Shown here: positions 36,293 to 44,842 of the stretch, piece after piece
Layout of the letters: each line of letters opens with the position of its first letter
Position numbering within the stretch: the stretch's first letter is position 1
From: Gemmobacter aquaticus
Lineage (GTDB): Bacteria > Pseudomonadota > Alphaproteobacteria > Rhodobacterales > Rhodobacteraceae
DNA: 64,000 nt
NCBI RefSeq assembly: GCF_007859075.1
Contig: NZ_VOAK01000011.1
Coordinates: 806,001 to 870,000, forward strand
Reading direction: 5' to 3'
Translations under genes and position numbers: made by a program
The notes under the pieces: model-generated
Database searches by the model: none
Told to the model about the DNA's origin: nothing
What the model saw: only the letters and a program-made list of their open reading frames with translations

Positions 36293-37540
36293 ATGGATCG
36301 GGGCATGGAACCATTGACTGAGCGTTTTTCGGGTAGCTTCACCCAGCAGGAACCGCTGCCGGACGAGGCGGTTGAGGCTGCGTTGCGTGTGATGCAATCG
36401 GGGCGGCTGCATCGCTACAACACAATCCCGGGTGAGGTGGCCGAGGCGGCCGCGCTTGAGGAAGAGTTCGCCTCCCAGACCGGCGCGCGCTATTGCCTTG
36501 CCGTCGCCTCGGGGGGCTATGCGCTGGCTTGCGCCTTGCGCGCAGTGGGGGTGCAGCCGGGCGAGAGGGTGCTGACCAATGCCTTTACACTGGCGCCCGT
36601 GCCGGGGGCCATCGCTTCGGTCGGCGCGGTGCCGGTATTCGTGGGGGTGACCGAGGGCTTGGTGATCGACCTTGATGACCTTGCGGCCAAGGCGGGCGAG
36701 GCGCGGGTTCTGATGCTGTCGCACATGCGCGGACATATCTGCGACATGGAGGCGCTGATGCGCCTGTGCGATGCGCGTGGAGTTATCGTCATCGAGGACT
36801 GCGCCCATACGATGGGGGCAGGCTGGAACGGGCGACTTACGGGGCGTTGGGGCGTTGCCGGATGCTTTTCGACGCAGACCTACAAACACGCCAATTCAGG
36901 CGAGGGTGGGCTTCTGATCTCGGACGATCCGCAACTCATGGCGCGCGCAATCCTGCTGTCAGGCAGCTACATGCTCTATGACCGCCACCGTGCCGCGCCG
37001 CCACCCGAGGCGTTTCGTGACCTGCGATTGAGCACGCCCAACATATCGGGCCGCATGGACAATCTGCGCGCGGCCATCCTGCGCCCGCAGTTGCGCGATC
37101 TGGATCGCCAATGCGCGCGCTGGAATGAACGTTACCGGGTAATCGAGGCGGGTCTGGCGGATACGCCGGGGCTGACACTGGTTGCGCGGCCGGATGCCGA
37201 GGGCTTTGTGGCCTCGTCCTTTCAGTTCCTGTTGCTCGACTGGGCTGCTGAGGCGATCCGTGCAGTTGTCGCACGCTGCGCGGCGCGCGGAGTGGAGCTG
37301 AAATGGTTTGGCGATCCGCAGCCGGTGGCCTTTACCAGCCGCTATGACAGCTGGACCTATGCGCCGAGCGTGCCGATGCCGGAAAGCGACCGCATCCTGC
37401 ACGCCATTCTTGATATGCGCCTGCCACTGACCTTCAGCCTTGAGGATTGCGAGCTGATCGCGCAGATCATCCGCGCCGAGGTGTCAGCAGTGTTTCAGGG
37501 CGATATGACGTTCCCCGCAGCCTCGGGCCGTGCCGAGTGA
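36293..37540 (+). CDS. DegT/DnrJ/EryC1/StrS family PLP aminotransferase
   Basis: 415-residue sugar or small-molecule aminotransferase of the DegT/StrS fold. The PLP lysine is Lys198 in STQTYKHANSGEGGLL, following the typical IVIEDCAHTMGAGWNGR pyridine-binding Asp segment. These enzymes transfer amino groups to keto-sugars for surface glycans or antibiotics, but no sugar dehydratase or glycosyltransferase is adjacent, so its substrate is unknown. An in-frame ATG at 36305 (MEPLTERFSG) with GGGG just upstream is an alternative start. It is followed by a two-hairpin repeat, then pyrH. Confidence 0.87.
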   Translation: MDRGMEPLTERFSGSFTQQEPLPDEAVEAALRVMQSGRLHRYNTIPGEVAEAAALEEEFASQTGARYCLAVASGGYALACALRAVGVQPGERVLTNAFTLAPVPGAIASVGAVPVFVGVTEGLVIDLDDLAAKAGEARVLMLSHMRGHICDMEALMRLCDARGVIVIEDCAHTMGAGWNGRLTGRWGVAGCFSTQTYKHANSGEGGLLISDDPQLMARAILLSGSYMLYDRHRAAPPPEAFRDLRLSTPNISGRMDNLRAAILRPQLRDLDRQCARWNERYRVIEAGLADTPGLTLVARPDAEGFVASSFQFLLLDWAAEAIRAVVARCAARGVELKWFGDPQPVAFTSRYDSWTYAPSVPMPESDRILHAILDMRLPLTFSLEDCELIAQIIRAEVSAVFQGDMTFPAASGRAE

Positions 37541-37551
37541 GATTGCGCCGG

Positions 37552-37620
37552 GAGGGGGCTGTCTGCCCCCTCTGGGCCTTGCGGCCCATTCACCCCCGAG
37601 GATACTTGGGAAAAGAAGAA
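37552..37620 (+). repeat. Intergenic two-hairpin repeat, copy E
   Basis: Hairpin 1 is GAGGGGGC-TGTCT-GCCCCCTC (37552-37572). Hairpin 2 is TGGGCC-TTGC-GGCCCA (37573-37588). The tail CACCCCCGAGGATACTT and GAAAAGAAGAA follow. It lies between the DegT gene and pyrH and occupies a third of that 207-base spacer; the rest shows no gene. Confidence 0.82.
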
Positions 37621-37747
37621 GGCCGGAGTGGCGCTGCATTGCGCCGCGGATACCTGCTGTTGGCAGACGCATGTGAAGGTTGAACCCGCCCGCGTTTTCC
37701 GACATTTTGCGCGCCAGTGATTGCCACCCCCAAAAACAAGGCCTCCC

Positions 37748-38485
37748 ATGACCGCTGCCGATAACCCCACCGCCCCCGTGAAATACAAGCGCGTCATGTT
37801 GAAGATTTCGGGTGAGGCGCTGATGGGCGATCAGGGCTATGGCCTGCACCCGCCGACCGTCGCCCGCATCGCGCAGGAAGTGAAATCGGTCCGCGACATG
37901 GGTGTCGAGGTTTGCATGGTGATCGGTGGCGGCAACATCTTCCGCGGGCTGGCCGGATCGGCCCAGGGGATGGAGCGGACGACCGCCGACTATATGGGGA
38001 TGCTGGCAACGGTCATGAACGCGCTGGCAATGCAGTCGGCGCTGGAGCAGTTGGGCGTCTTTACCCGCGTCATCAGCGCGATCCCGATGGATCAGGTCTG
38101 TGAGCCCTATATCCGCCGTCGTGCCGTCCGCCACCTGGAAAAGAAGCGGGTCTGCATCTTTGCCGCGGGCACCGGGAACCCCTATTTCACCACCGATACC
38201 GCAGCGACACTGCGCGCCAACGAAATGGCCTGTGAGGCGATCTTCAAGGGCACCAAAGTGGACGGGGTTTACGACAAGGACCCCAAGAAGCATGCCGATG
38301 CCAAGCGCTATGAAGAGGTCAGCTATGACGAATGTCTGGCCAAGCATCTGGGCGTGATGGATGCCTCGGCCATCGCGCTTGCGCGGGACAATGACCTGCC
38401 GATCATCGTCTTTTCACTGGACGAACCCGGCGGTTTCAAGGGCATCCTGGCCGGGCAGGGGACCTACACGATCGTGCGGGGCTGA
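37748..38485 (+). CDS. pyrH: UMP kinase
   Basis: 245-residue bacterial UMP kinase, unrelated in fold to eukaryotic UMP/CMP kinases and controlled allosterically by GTP and UTP. Family motifs are [11 protein letters not shown] (residues 17-27), [29 protein letters not shown] for UMP binding, and [15 protein letters not shown]. The ATG at 37748 was chosen by homology; the frame is open a few codons earlier. pyrH usually precedes frr directly, but here a minus-strand RTX gene separates them. The usual upstream rpsB-tsf pair is replaced by the DegT gene. Confidence 0.97.
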   Translation: MTAADNPTAPVKYKRVMLKISGEALMGDQGYGLHPPTVARIAQEVKSVRDMGVEVCMVIGGGNIFRGLAGSAQGMERTTADYMGMLATVMNALAMQSALEQLGVFTRVISAIPMDQVCEPYIRRRAVRHLEKKRVCIFAAGTGNPYFTTDTAATLRANEMACEAIFKGTKVDGVYDKDPKKHADAKRYEEVSYDECLAKHLGVMDASAIALARDNDLPIIVFSLDEPGGFKGILAGQGTYTIVRG

Positions 38486-38551
38486 TCCCACGCCTTTCCG
38501 GCAGAGACTGGAAATTCCCCGGCCCGCACGACGCAGGGCCGAGGGACTCGG

Positions 38552-39646
38552 TCAGACGAGCAGGATGTCGTCAGCCAGATCGGCTTTCCGGTCGACGCCT
38601 GCCAGAAGCAGCGTGCCCTTGGCGCCAAAGTCGAAGAACACGCCCTCGGCCGTATTGGTGGCATAGGTGTTCAGAAGCGCGGCCACGGTCTTTGGCCCAC
38701 TGCCCAGCAAGGCCAGCGATAGTTCCAGCGTGTCGACATCGTCCTGAAAATCAGTGATTCGGTCGCGCCCGTCGTCCGAGTTGAAGACAAAGGCATCCTT
38801 GTCGGCATTGCCCGTCATCGTGTCATTTCCCCTGCCGCCGGCAAGAACGTCGCGACCTGCGCCGCCGAGCATCCGGTCGCTTCCGCCGCGGCCGTGGATG
38901 TAGTCGCGCCCGGTGCCGCCATCGAGCAGATCGCCCGAGGCCGACCCGATCAGAATATCACCGCCATCGCGCCCATAGAGCTTCGATCCGTTCGGGTCGG
39001 CCTGCAAGACGTCGTCTTGCGCCGTGCCCACAACCTTCACCCCCGCCAAGGTGGCCGCCCCGTAGACGGTGATGCTTGCCGGCAGTTCAAGCTGCAGCGT
39101 CACGGCGCCCGTATTGGGATTGATGAGGTAGACATCGTTGCCTGCCAGGCCATAAAGCTTGCCGCCCTCGGAGTGCAGGCCGTAGAGGGAGTTGATGTTA
39201 TGGGCCACGTTGCGGATGACGTCGCCCGTATCAAGGTCGATCGTCAGCAGGCGGTTGCTGGTCGTGGAATAATAGAGTTTGTCGCCGTTGATGTGGATAT
39301 CGCCCGCCGACTGTACGCCCGCCGGCAGGTCGATGGTGCGGATCGTGTTGAATGTGGTGGAGGAGAGGACGACGATCTCGTTACCCGAGCCGCCGAGGTA
39401 GAGCCGCCCCTGACTGTCAGACGCAAGGCCATTGAAAAATCCGGATGGGGTGGGGCGCAAGATCGCGGTATTGGTGTTCAGGTTCAGCTCGTAAAGCCCG
39501 GTCCCGGTATTGGCGAAGACCTTGCCGTTGGGCAGGACTGCGATGTCGGTCCAAAGCTGGGCATAGTCTGCCAGTCTTGTGATGTTTCCGGTGGTGATAT
39601 CGCTTCGGTAGACGCCGCCTTGGCTGTCGATCAGCAGAATTGCCAT
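38552..39646 (-). CDS. RTX calcium-binding repeat protein with N-terminal propeller-like region
   Basis: 364-residue protein without signal peptide. Residues 1-205 contain regular short strands (GGVYRSDITTGNITRLADYA, SDSQGRLYLGG, SEGGKLYGLAG) like a beta propeller of the NHL or quinoprotein type. Residues about 210-290 hold RTX nonapeptides (LYGRDGGDIL, LLDGGTGRDYI, MLGGAGRDVLAGGRGNDTM), which bind calcium. The end, DDILLV, fits a type I secretion signal. Export by a TolC-linked ABC system is likely, and the function outside the cell is unknown. The ATG at 39646 is preferred over an upstream in-frame start. It lies antisense between pyrH and frr, two genes normally adjacent. Confidence 0.85.
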   Translation of the reverse strand: MAILLIDSQGGVYRSDITTGNITRLADYAQLWTDIAVLPNGKVFANTGTGLYELNLNTNTAILRPTPSGFFNGLASDSQGRLYLGGSGNEIVVLSSTTFNTIRTIDLPAGVQSAGDIHINGDKLYYSTTSNRLLTIDLDTGDVIRNVAHNINSLYGLHSEGGKLYGLAGNDVYLINPNTGAVTLQLELPASITVYGAATLAGVKVVGTAQDDVLQADPNGSKLYGRDGGDILIGSASGDLLDGGTGRDYIHGRGGSDRMLGGAGRDVLAGGRGNDTMTGNADKDAFVFNSDDGRDRITDFQDDVDTLELSLALLGSGPKTVAALLNTYATNTAEGVFFDFGAKGTLLLAGVDRKADLADDILLV

Positions 39647-39904
39647 AACCTTGTTCTCTCTTTTCAAGAATGCGTTCGGCCGGTCCAAATCGATTCCGAC
39701 CGGGACGGATAGTGGGTGCGCAGAGCCGTTCAGGCAAGCCCGGACAAAGGCTGCTCAGGCATGCGCGGAAATCCCGCAATGCGCGACGTGACCTATACAC
39801 CTTGCGCCCGAACAGGTTATAGAGGCGGGAAACCCGGCCGACCCGTGCCCCGACCGCAAGGTCGCGACACGCACCGGATGCGGACATTGATCGAAGAGGA
39901 TAAG
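39647..39904. other. Divergent spacer between the RTX gene and frr
   Basis: A 258-base region holding promoters for both directions. Close to frr there is a short A/T segment, GGTTATAG, near 39815 that could serve as a -10 element, without a convincing -35. No coding frame with a ribosome binding site, terminator or repeat copy was seen. Confidence 0.3.
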
Positions 39905-40468
39905 ATGGCAGACGATATCGAGATCGACCTTGATGCAATCCAGCGCCGGATGGACGGTGCGATGGGCGCGCTCAAGACCGAATTCGCCTCGCTTCGCACG
40001 GGGCGCGCTTCGGCGCAGATACTCGATCCGATCCAGGTCGACGCCTATGGCCAGATGACACCGATCAACCAGCTTGGCACCGTGAACGTGCCCGAGCCCC
40101 GGATGGTGGTGATCAACGTCTGGGACAAGGGCATGATTGGCAAGGTAGAAAAGGCGATCCGCGAATCCGGTATCGGCATCAACCCCGTGACCGATGGTCC
40201 ACTGATCCGTCTGCCCATCCCCGAGTTGAACGAAGAGCGCCGGCGCGAGCTGACTAAGGTTGCCGCGCAATATGCCGAACAGGCCCGTATCGCCATTCGT
40301 AACGTCCGGCGCGACGGGATGGACCAGATCAAGAAGGCCAAGGGCTCCGGCCTGTCGGAAGACGACCAGAAGATGTACGCCGACGAGATCCAGGAGCTGA
40401 CCGACAAGGCCATCGCCTTGGTCGACAAGGCGCTGGAGTCCAAGCAACAGGAAATCATGCAGGTCTGA
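39905..40468 (+). CDS. frr: Ribosome recycling factor
   Basis: 187-residue factor that, with EF-G, splits the post-termination ribosome. It has the three-helix-bundle plus beta-domain pattern: [30 protein letters not shown] at the start, [47 protein letters not shown], and the C-terminal helix ending QQEIMQV. An AGAGGATAAG stretch precedes the ATG. It starts the long envelope operon: uppS follows after 8 bases, then cdsA, dxr and rseP with short or overlapping joints. Confidence 0.98.
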   Translation: MADDIEIDLDAIQRRMDGAMGALKTEFASLRTGRASAQILDPIQVDAYGQMTPINQLGTVNVPEPRMVVINVWDKGMIGKVEKAIRESGIGINPVTDGPLIRLPIPELNEERRRELTKVAAQYAEQARIAIRNVRRDGMDQIKKAKGSGLSEDDQKMYADEIQELTDKAIALVDKALESKQQEIMQV

Positions 40469-40476
40469 GGGCCTGC

Positions 40477-41256
40477 ATGTTCCGTGCCGCAAGGGGACAG
40501 ACCTTGGCCTCCAGTTCCACGCATTCGACAAGCGCCGCTGCCGGTTCGGGCCGCAAGGTTGAACATGTCGCCATCATCATGGATGGCAACGGCCGGTGGG
40601 CGACCAATCGCGGCTGGCCGCGTCTGGTGGGGCACCGCAAAGGGGCCGAGCGGGTCAAAGAGATTGTGCGCTGCGCGCCCGACCTCGGGATCAAATGGCT
40701 GACCGTTTACGCATTTTCGACCGAGAACTGGAAACGCTCGACCGAGGAAGTGCTTGGGCTGATGGCCATTTTCGCCCGCTACATCGAGCGTGAGGCCGAC
40801 CGGCTTGCCGCCGAAAGCGTCCGGATGCGATTTATCGGGGATCGCAGCCGGCTGGACCCCAAGTTGCAAAAGCTGATGGCGGGGATCGAGGCGCGGACAG
40901 CCGTTTACAACCGCCTGAACTTTACAATCGCCATCAACTATGGCGGCCGGGACGAAATCGTGCGGGCGACGCGCGACATTGCCCGCGCCGTAGCCGAGGG
41001 CCTTCTGTCGCCAGACCAGATCAGTGACGCGCTGATCAGCCAGCATCTGGATACTGCCGATCTGCCCGACCCCGACCTGGTGATCCGCACCAGCGGCGAG
41101 ACGCGCACATCGAATTTCCTGCCCTGGCAGACCGCCTATGCGGAATATGAATTCACCGAAACGCTGTGGCCCGATTTCACACCTGAGGAACTGGGGCGCA
41201 TCGTCTCGCGCTTTGGTGCGCGCGAACGCCGCTTCGGCGGGGTCGTCGGCGCATGA
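40477..41256 (+). CDS. uppS: Undecaprenyl diphosphate synthase (isoprenyl transferase)
   Basis: 259-residue cis-prenyltransferase making the C55 lipid carrier for peptidoglycan and O-antigen. Conserved motifs are HVAIIMDGNGRWA (catalytic Asp near residue 36), GHRKGAERVKEIV, YAFSTENWKR, and DLVIRTSGETRTSNFLPWQTAYAEYEF. Two starts are plausible: the ATG at 40477, with GAGGG upstream, and a TTG at 40504, 6 bases after AGGGGA; the second would trim nine residues that carry no motif. It overlaps cdsA by 4 bases. Confidence 0.96.
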   Translation: MFRAARGQTLASSSTHSTSAAAGSGRKVEHVAIIMDGNGRWATNRGWPRLVGHRKGAERVKEIVRCAPDLGIKWLTVYAFSTENWKRSTEEVLGLMAIFARYIEREADRLAAESVRMRFIGDRSRLDPKLQKLMAGIEARTAVYNRLNFTIAINYGGRDEIVRATRDIARAVAEGLLSPDQISDALISQHLDTADLPDPDLVIRTSGETRTSNFLPWQTAYAEYEFTETLWPDFTPEELGRIVSRFGARERRFGGVVGA

Positions 41257-41900
41257 GCGCGCAATGGGGCGACCTTGGCCCGCGCGTAGCATCGGCGGCA
41301 GTGATGCTGGCCGTGGGGGGCGCCGCGCTCTGGATCGGGGGCTGGGTCTTTGCCGCGCTGATCGTGCTCGCCGTCGTCGCCATGCTGTGGGAGTTGTGGT
41401 CGATGACGCTCCGGCAGGGGCGGGATGGGGTGATCGCTCTGTTCTACGGGGTGGCAATTCTGCTGGCCGGGGCCGCGCTGATCTGGCTGCGCTGCCAGCC
41501 GCAGGGGCTGGTGCTGACGCTCTGGTTGCTGGCGGTGGTGATCGCATCCGACATCATGGGATATTTCGGCGGGCGACTTCTGGGTGGGCCGAAGTTCTGG
41601 CCGCGTGTCAGCCCCAAGAAGACATGGAGCGGCACAATCGCCGGCTGGATCGGTGCGCTGATCGTAGGCTGGGCTTTCTCGGGCACATTGGGGGCGGTCG
41701 TGATCCTTTTCTCGCCCATCGTCGCCTTTGCCGGGCAGATGGGTGACATCGCCGAAAGCGCCATAAAGCGCCGCGTTGGGGTCAAGGACAGCTCCAACCT
41801 TATTCCGGGGCATGGCGGCGTACTGGACAGGTTCGATGCGGTAATTTTGGCAGTGCTCGTCGTTGTGGGGGTTCAGATGCTGTTCCCCCAGCTTTGGTAG
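41253..41900 (+). CDS. cdsA: Phosphatidate cytidylyltransferase
   Basis: 215-residue membrane enzyme that activates phosphatidic acid with CTP to CDP-diacylglycerol for all phospholipid synthesis. Five to six hydrophobic helices are visible. The family signature lies at the C-terminus as KRRVGVKDSSNLIPGHGGVLDRFDA, preceded by SPKKTWSGTIAGW. It is somewhat shorter than the roughly 270-residue E. coli enzyme, because the N-terminal helices are fewer. It overlaps uppS by 4 bases, and dxr follows after 13 bases. Confidence 0.95.
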   Translation: MSAQWGDLGPRVASAAVMLAVGGAALWIGGWVFAALIVLAVVAMLWELWSMTLRQGRDGVIALFYGVAILLAGAALIWLRCQPQGLVLTLWLLAVVIASDIMGYFGGRLLGGPKFWPRVSPKKTWSGTIAGWIGALIVGWAFSGTLGAVVILFSPIVAFAGQMGDIAESAIKRRVGVKDSSNLIPGHGGVLDRFDAVILAVLVVVGVQMLFPQLW

Positions 41901-41913
41901 GGAAGACTGGGTC

Positions 41914-43104
41914 ATGCGCAGCGTATCGATCTTCGGCGCAACCGGGTCCATCGGCGAGCAGACTTTCGATCTGATGCGCCATCAGGGCGGTGCCGCGACC
42001 TTTCGCACCGTCGCATTGACCGGTGGGCGCAATATTGCGCGGCTTGCTGAAATGGCGCGCGAGTTGCGGGCCGAGGTCGCCGTGACTGCGCATGACGAGT
42101 GCCTGCCTGCGCTGCGCGAGGCGCTGGCCGGATCGGGGATCGAGGCCGCGGCGGGCGCACAGGCGCTGATCGAGGCCGCGGACCGTCGCGCCGACTGGAT
42201 CATGTCTTCGATCGTCGGGGCGGCGGGGCTGGCGCCGGGCTTTCACGCGCTGCGCCATGGCACCACGCTTGCGCTGGCAAACAAGGAAAGCCTTGTAACC
42301 GCCGGGCCGCTATTGCTGGCTGAAGCCGCACGGCATGGCGCACGCATCCTGCCGGTCGACAGCGAGCACAGCGCGATCTTTCAGGCGCTGGTGGGCGAGG
42401 ATCTGGCCTCGGTCGAGCGTATCGTGCTGACCGCATCGGGCGGGGCGCTGCGTGACTGGCCTGTAGAGCGGTTGCGCCTTGCCACGCTCAAGGATGCTCT
42501 GGCGCATCCGAACTGGTCGATGGGCCAGCGCATCACCATCGATAGCGCGTCGATGTTCAACAAGGCGCTGGAAGTTATTGAAACACGTGAATATTTCGGC
42601 GTGCAGCCCGATCAGGTCGAAGTGATCGTCCACCCTGAAAGCATCATTCATTCCATGGTGGGCTACCGCGATGGGGGGATCATGGCGCATCTGGGTGCGG
42701 CTGACATGCGCCATGCCATCGGATATGCGCTGAACTGGCCGCAGCGTTCCGATCTGCCGGTGGCGCGTCTCGATTTCGCAGCGCTTGGGCAGCTGACGTT
42801 CCGCCCGGCGGATGAGACGCGCTATCCCGCGCTGCGCCTTGCGCGCGAAGTCATGGCTGTGCGCGGTCTTGCGGGGACTGCCTTCAACGCGGCCAAGGAG
42901 ATCGCTCTCGATCATTTCATTGGCGGCGGAATCGGGTTTGCCGATATGTCGGGGATCGTTGAAGATACGCTTGCCGCGCTTTCGAGCGGCGGCGGCCTTG
43001 GAAATACCCCGATCCATCTGGATGAGGTTATGCAGATGGATGCCTTGGCCCGACTCGAGGCGACAAGGGTTGCCAAGGCGCTGACCACGCGCCGCGCCGG
43101 GTAA
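41914..43104 (+). CDS. dxr: 1-deoxy-D-xylulose-5-phosphate reductoisomerase
   Basis: 396-residue NADPH enzyme making 2-C-methyl-D-erythritol 4-phosphate, the first committed step of the non-mevalonate isoprenoid pathway and the fosmidomycin target. Motifs are the Rossmann loop SIFGATGSIGEQTFDL (residues 4-19), ALANKESLVTAG, the metal and substrate region PVDSEHSAIFQAL, and LTASGGALRDW. The ATG at 41914 is chosen by homology. Its product feeds the prenyl diphosphates used by UppS two genes upstream, which explains the clustering. Confidence 0.97.
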   Translation: MRSVSIFGATGSIGEQTFDLMRHQGGAATFRTVALTGGRNIARLAEMARELRAEVAVTAHDECLPALREALAGSGIEAAAGAQALIEAADRRADWIMSSIVGAAGLAPGFHALRHGTTLALANKESLVTAGPLLLAEAARHGARILPVDSEHSAIFQALVGEDLASVERIVLTASGGALRDWPVERLRLATLKDALAHPNWSMGQRITIDSASMFNKALEVIETREYFGVQPDQVEVIVHPESIIHSMVGYRDGGIMAHLGAADMRHAIGYALNWPQRSDLPVARLDFAALGQLTFRPADETRYPALRLAREVMAVRGLAGTAFNAAKEIALDHFIGGGIGFADMSGIVEDTLAALSSGGGLGNTPIHLDEVMQMDALARLEATRVAKALTTRRAG

Positions 43105-43153
43105 GACAGACGGATTCGGTGCCTTGGTGCCGGTTGAAGACAGGATTGGATGA

Positions 43154-44485
43154 ATGGCTGGGTTGATCCCCGATTTCGGGAATATCGCGCTGACGGTGGC
43201 GGCCTTTGTGGTGGCGCTCTCGATCATCGTGGCGGTGCATGAATACGGCCATTACATCGTCGGGCGCTGGTGCGGCATCCATGCCGAGGTGTTCTCGCTG
43301 GGCTTTGGCCCGCGCCTGTTCAGCCGTGTCGACAGCCGTGGCACGCGCTGGCAACTGGCCGCCCTTCCCTTTGGGGGATATGTGAAATTCATGGGCGACA
43401 GCGATGCCGCCTCACGACCGGACGGCGCCGCCCTTCAGGGGCTCAGCGCAGATGAGGCGCGCCATACGATGCAGGGGGCACCCCTGTGGGCTCGGGCGGC
43501 GACGGTGGCAGCTGGCCCGCTGTTCAACTTTGCCCTGTCGATCGTGATCTTCTCGGGCTTCTTGTGGGTGTCGGGCATCGCGCGTGACGAGGCGGTCGTG
43601 GGCGAGGTGATGGCCGTTCCGGGCGCCGAAGCATTGCAGCCGGGGGACGCAATCCTCGCGATTGATGGCCAGCCCGTCGCCGATCTTGCAGCCTTTTACG
43701 CGGTTGCCAGAAGCCTGCCGCCAGCTGCCTCCACGCAGTTCCTGATCAATCGCGGTGGCACCGAACTGGAGGTGACCGGCCCCTATCCCTTCCCGCCACT
43801 GGTGAGTGGGGTGCAGCCGATGACCCCCGCAGCTGAATCAGGCATGCAGGATGGCGATTTCGTCACCTCGGTGAATGGAACACCCGTTCTGGCCTTTGAC
43901 CAGATGCGCGAGATCGTCGGCAATTCAAATGGGGCACCGGTCACTTTGGGTATCCTGCGCGGGGATGAGAGGCTGGAAATCACGATTACTCCGCGCCGCA
44001 CCGATCTGCCAAAACCCGAAGGCGGGTTCGAGACGCGATGGATGGTCGGCCTCGGCGGCGGACCGGCGATCCTGCCAGCGCTGCGGACACCAGGCCCGAT
44101 CGAGGGCGTCAGCATTGCCGCCGCGCAGGTTTGGGGTGTAATCACGACCAGCCTTTCGGGGCTGTGGCACATGGCGGCGGGGAATATCTCGACCTGCAAC
44201 CTGCAGGGGCCGCTCGGGATTGCGGAAACCTCGGGCGCCGCGGCCTCGCTGGGCGCCGAGAGCTTCATTCTGTTCATCGCCACCCTTTCGACCGCAGTGG
44301 GACTGATGAACCTGTTTCCGATCCCGGTGCTGGATGGCGGACATCTGCTGTTCCACGCGTGGGAAGCCGTGACGCGGCGCAAGCCTTCGGACCGGGTGGT
44401 TCAGGGGCTGATGACGGCCGGTCTTGCGGTTCTGCTGGCGCTGATGGCTTTTGGTCTGTCGAATGACACGGTGCTCTGCCCGTAA
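43154..44485 (+). CDS. rseP: RseP/MmpA site-2 protease
   Basis: 443-residue intramembrane zinc metalloprotease. The zinc site HEYGH is at residues 29-33 in the first membrane helix, and the second ligand motif LDGGHLLFHAWE is near 394. Two PDZ domains lie between them (about 125-290, including LQPGDAILAIDGQPVADL and GMQDGDFVTSVNGTPV). Family roles are cleavage of anti-sigma factors, and in Caulobacter (MmpA) of a polarity protein, PodJ. Location before bamA in an envelope operon suggests envelope-stress signalling. No anti-sigma partner is in this window. Confidence 0.96.
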   Translation: MAGLIPDFGNIALTVAAFVVALSIIVAVHEYGHYIVGRWCGIHAEVFSLGFGPRLFSRVDSRGTRWQLAALPFGGYVKFMGDSDAASRPDGAALQGLSADEARHTMQGAPLWARAATVAAGPLFNFALSIVIFSGFLWVSGIARDEAVVGEVMAVPGAEALQPGDAILAIDGQPVADLAAFYAVARSLPPAASTQFLINRGGTELEVTGPYPFPPLVSGVQPMTPAAESGMQDGDFVTSVNGTPVLAFDQMREIVGNSNGAPVTLGILRGDERLEITITPRRTDLPKPEGGFETRWMVGLGGGPAILPALRTPGPIEGVSIAAAQVWGVITTSLSGLWHMAAGNISTCNLQGPLGIAETSGAAASLGAESFILFIATLSTAVGLMNLFPIPVLDGGHLLFHAWEAVTRRKPSDRVVQGLMTAGLAVLLALMAFGLSNDTVLCP

Positions 44486-44572
44486 GAGGTCAGGGCGAGC
44501 CATCGACGCCGCCCAATTCATGCCATATTCAGCATCTAGAACTGCGGCTACGCAAAACTTTCGGGTGCCATC

Positions 44573-44713
44573 ATGAAAACCGTCATCAATGGATATCGCG
44601 GGCTTTCGTTCCTCATGGGCCTGAATCTGGACCTGCTGTTCATGCTCGCGACCATTCTGGTCGGCCTGCTGGCAGGTACCTTTGTCAGCTCGTTTCTGAC
44701 CGCGATTCCATAA
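44573..44713 (+). CDS. 46-residue single-helix membrane protein
   Basis: Too short for routine gene calls. The frame reads MKTVINGYRGLSFLMGLNLD, then a hydrophobic helix (about residues 19-44, LLFMLATILVGLLAGTFVSSF) and ends TAIP. The N-terminus is basic, so N-in topology is likely. I recall similar short proteins with an NGYRGL start in other Rhodobacterales, but cannot verify this. It lies between rseP and bamA on the same strand, with 87 bases before and 129 after. The function is unknown; association with the envelope operon is inference. GGGTGCC is a weak ribosome binding site. Confidence 0.55.
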   Translation: MKTVINGYRGLSFLMGLNLDLLFMLATILVGLLAGTFVSSFLTAIP

Positions 44714-44778
44714 TCACATCGCTAGTGTGGGGGCGGCTGATAACCGCTAGTTCTTGCATCGGAAACGTGCCCCGCCTT

Positions 44779-44807
44779 TTGACAATGCATCGCTTTGCGG
44801 CTAGTCA
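44779..44807 (+). promoter_or_regulatory. Possible promoter of bamA
   Basis: A perfect TTGACA -35 at 44779-44784 is followed after 17 bases by TAGTCA, a poor -10 as is common in GC-rich alphaproteobacteria. It ends 35 bases before the bamA ATG. The hexamer GCTAGT occurs three times between 44721 and 44805. Confidence 0.4.
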
Positions 44808-44842
44808 GAACGGACTGGAAGGTCTTTGAGATAGGGCAAGTC

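Noticed and set aside
38519-38541. CGGCCC/GGGCCG hairpin between pyrH and the RTX gene as a terminator
   Set aside because: The stem is only six base pairs with a ten-base loop and has no T-run on either strand; it is too weak to call.
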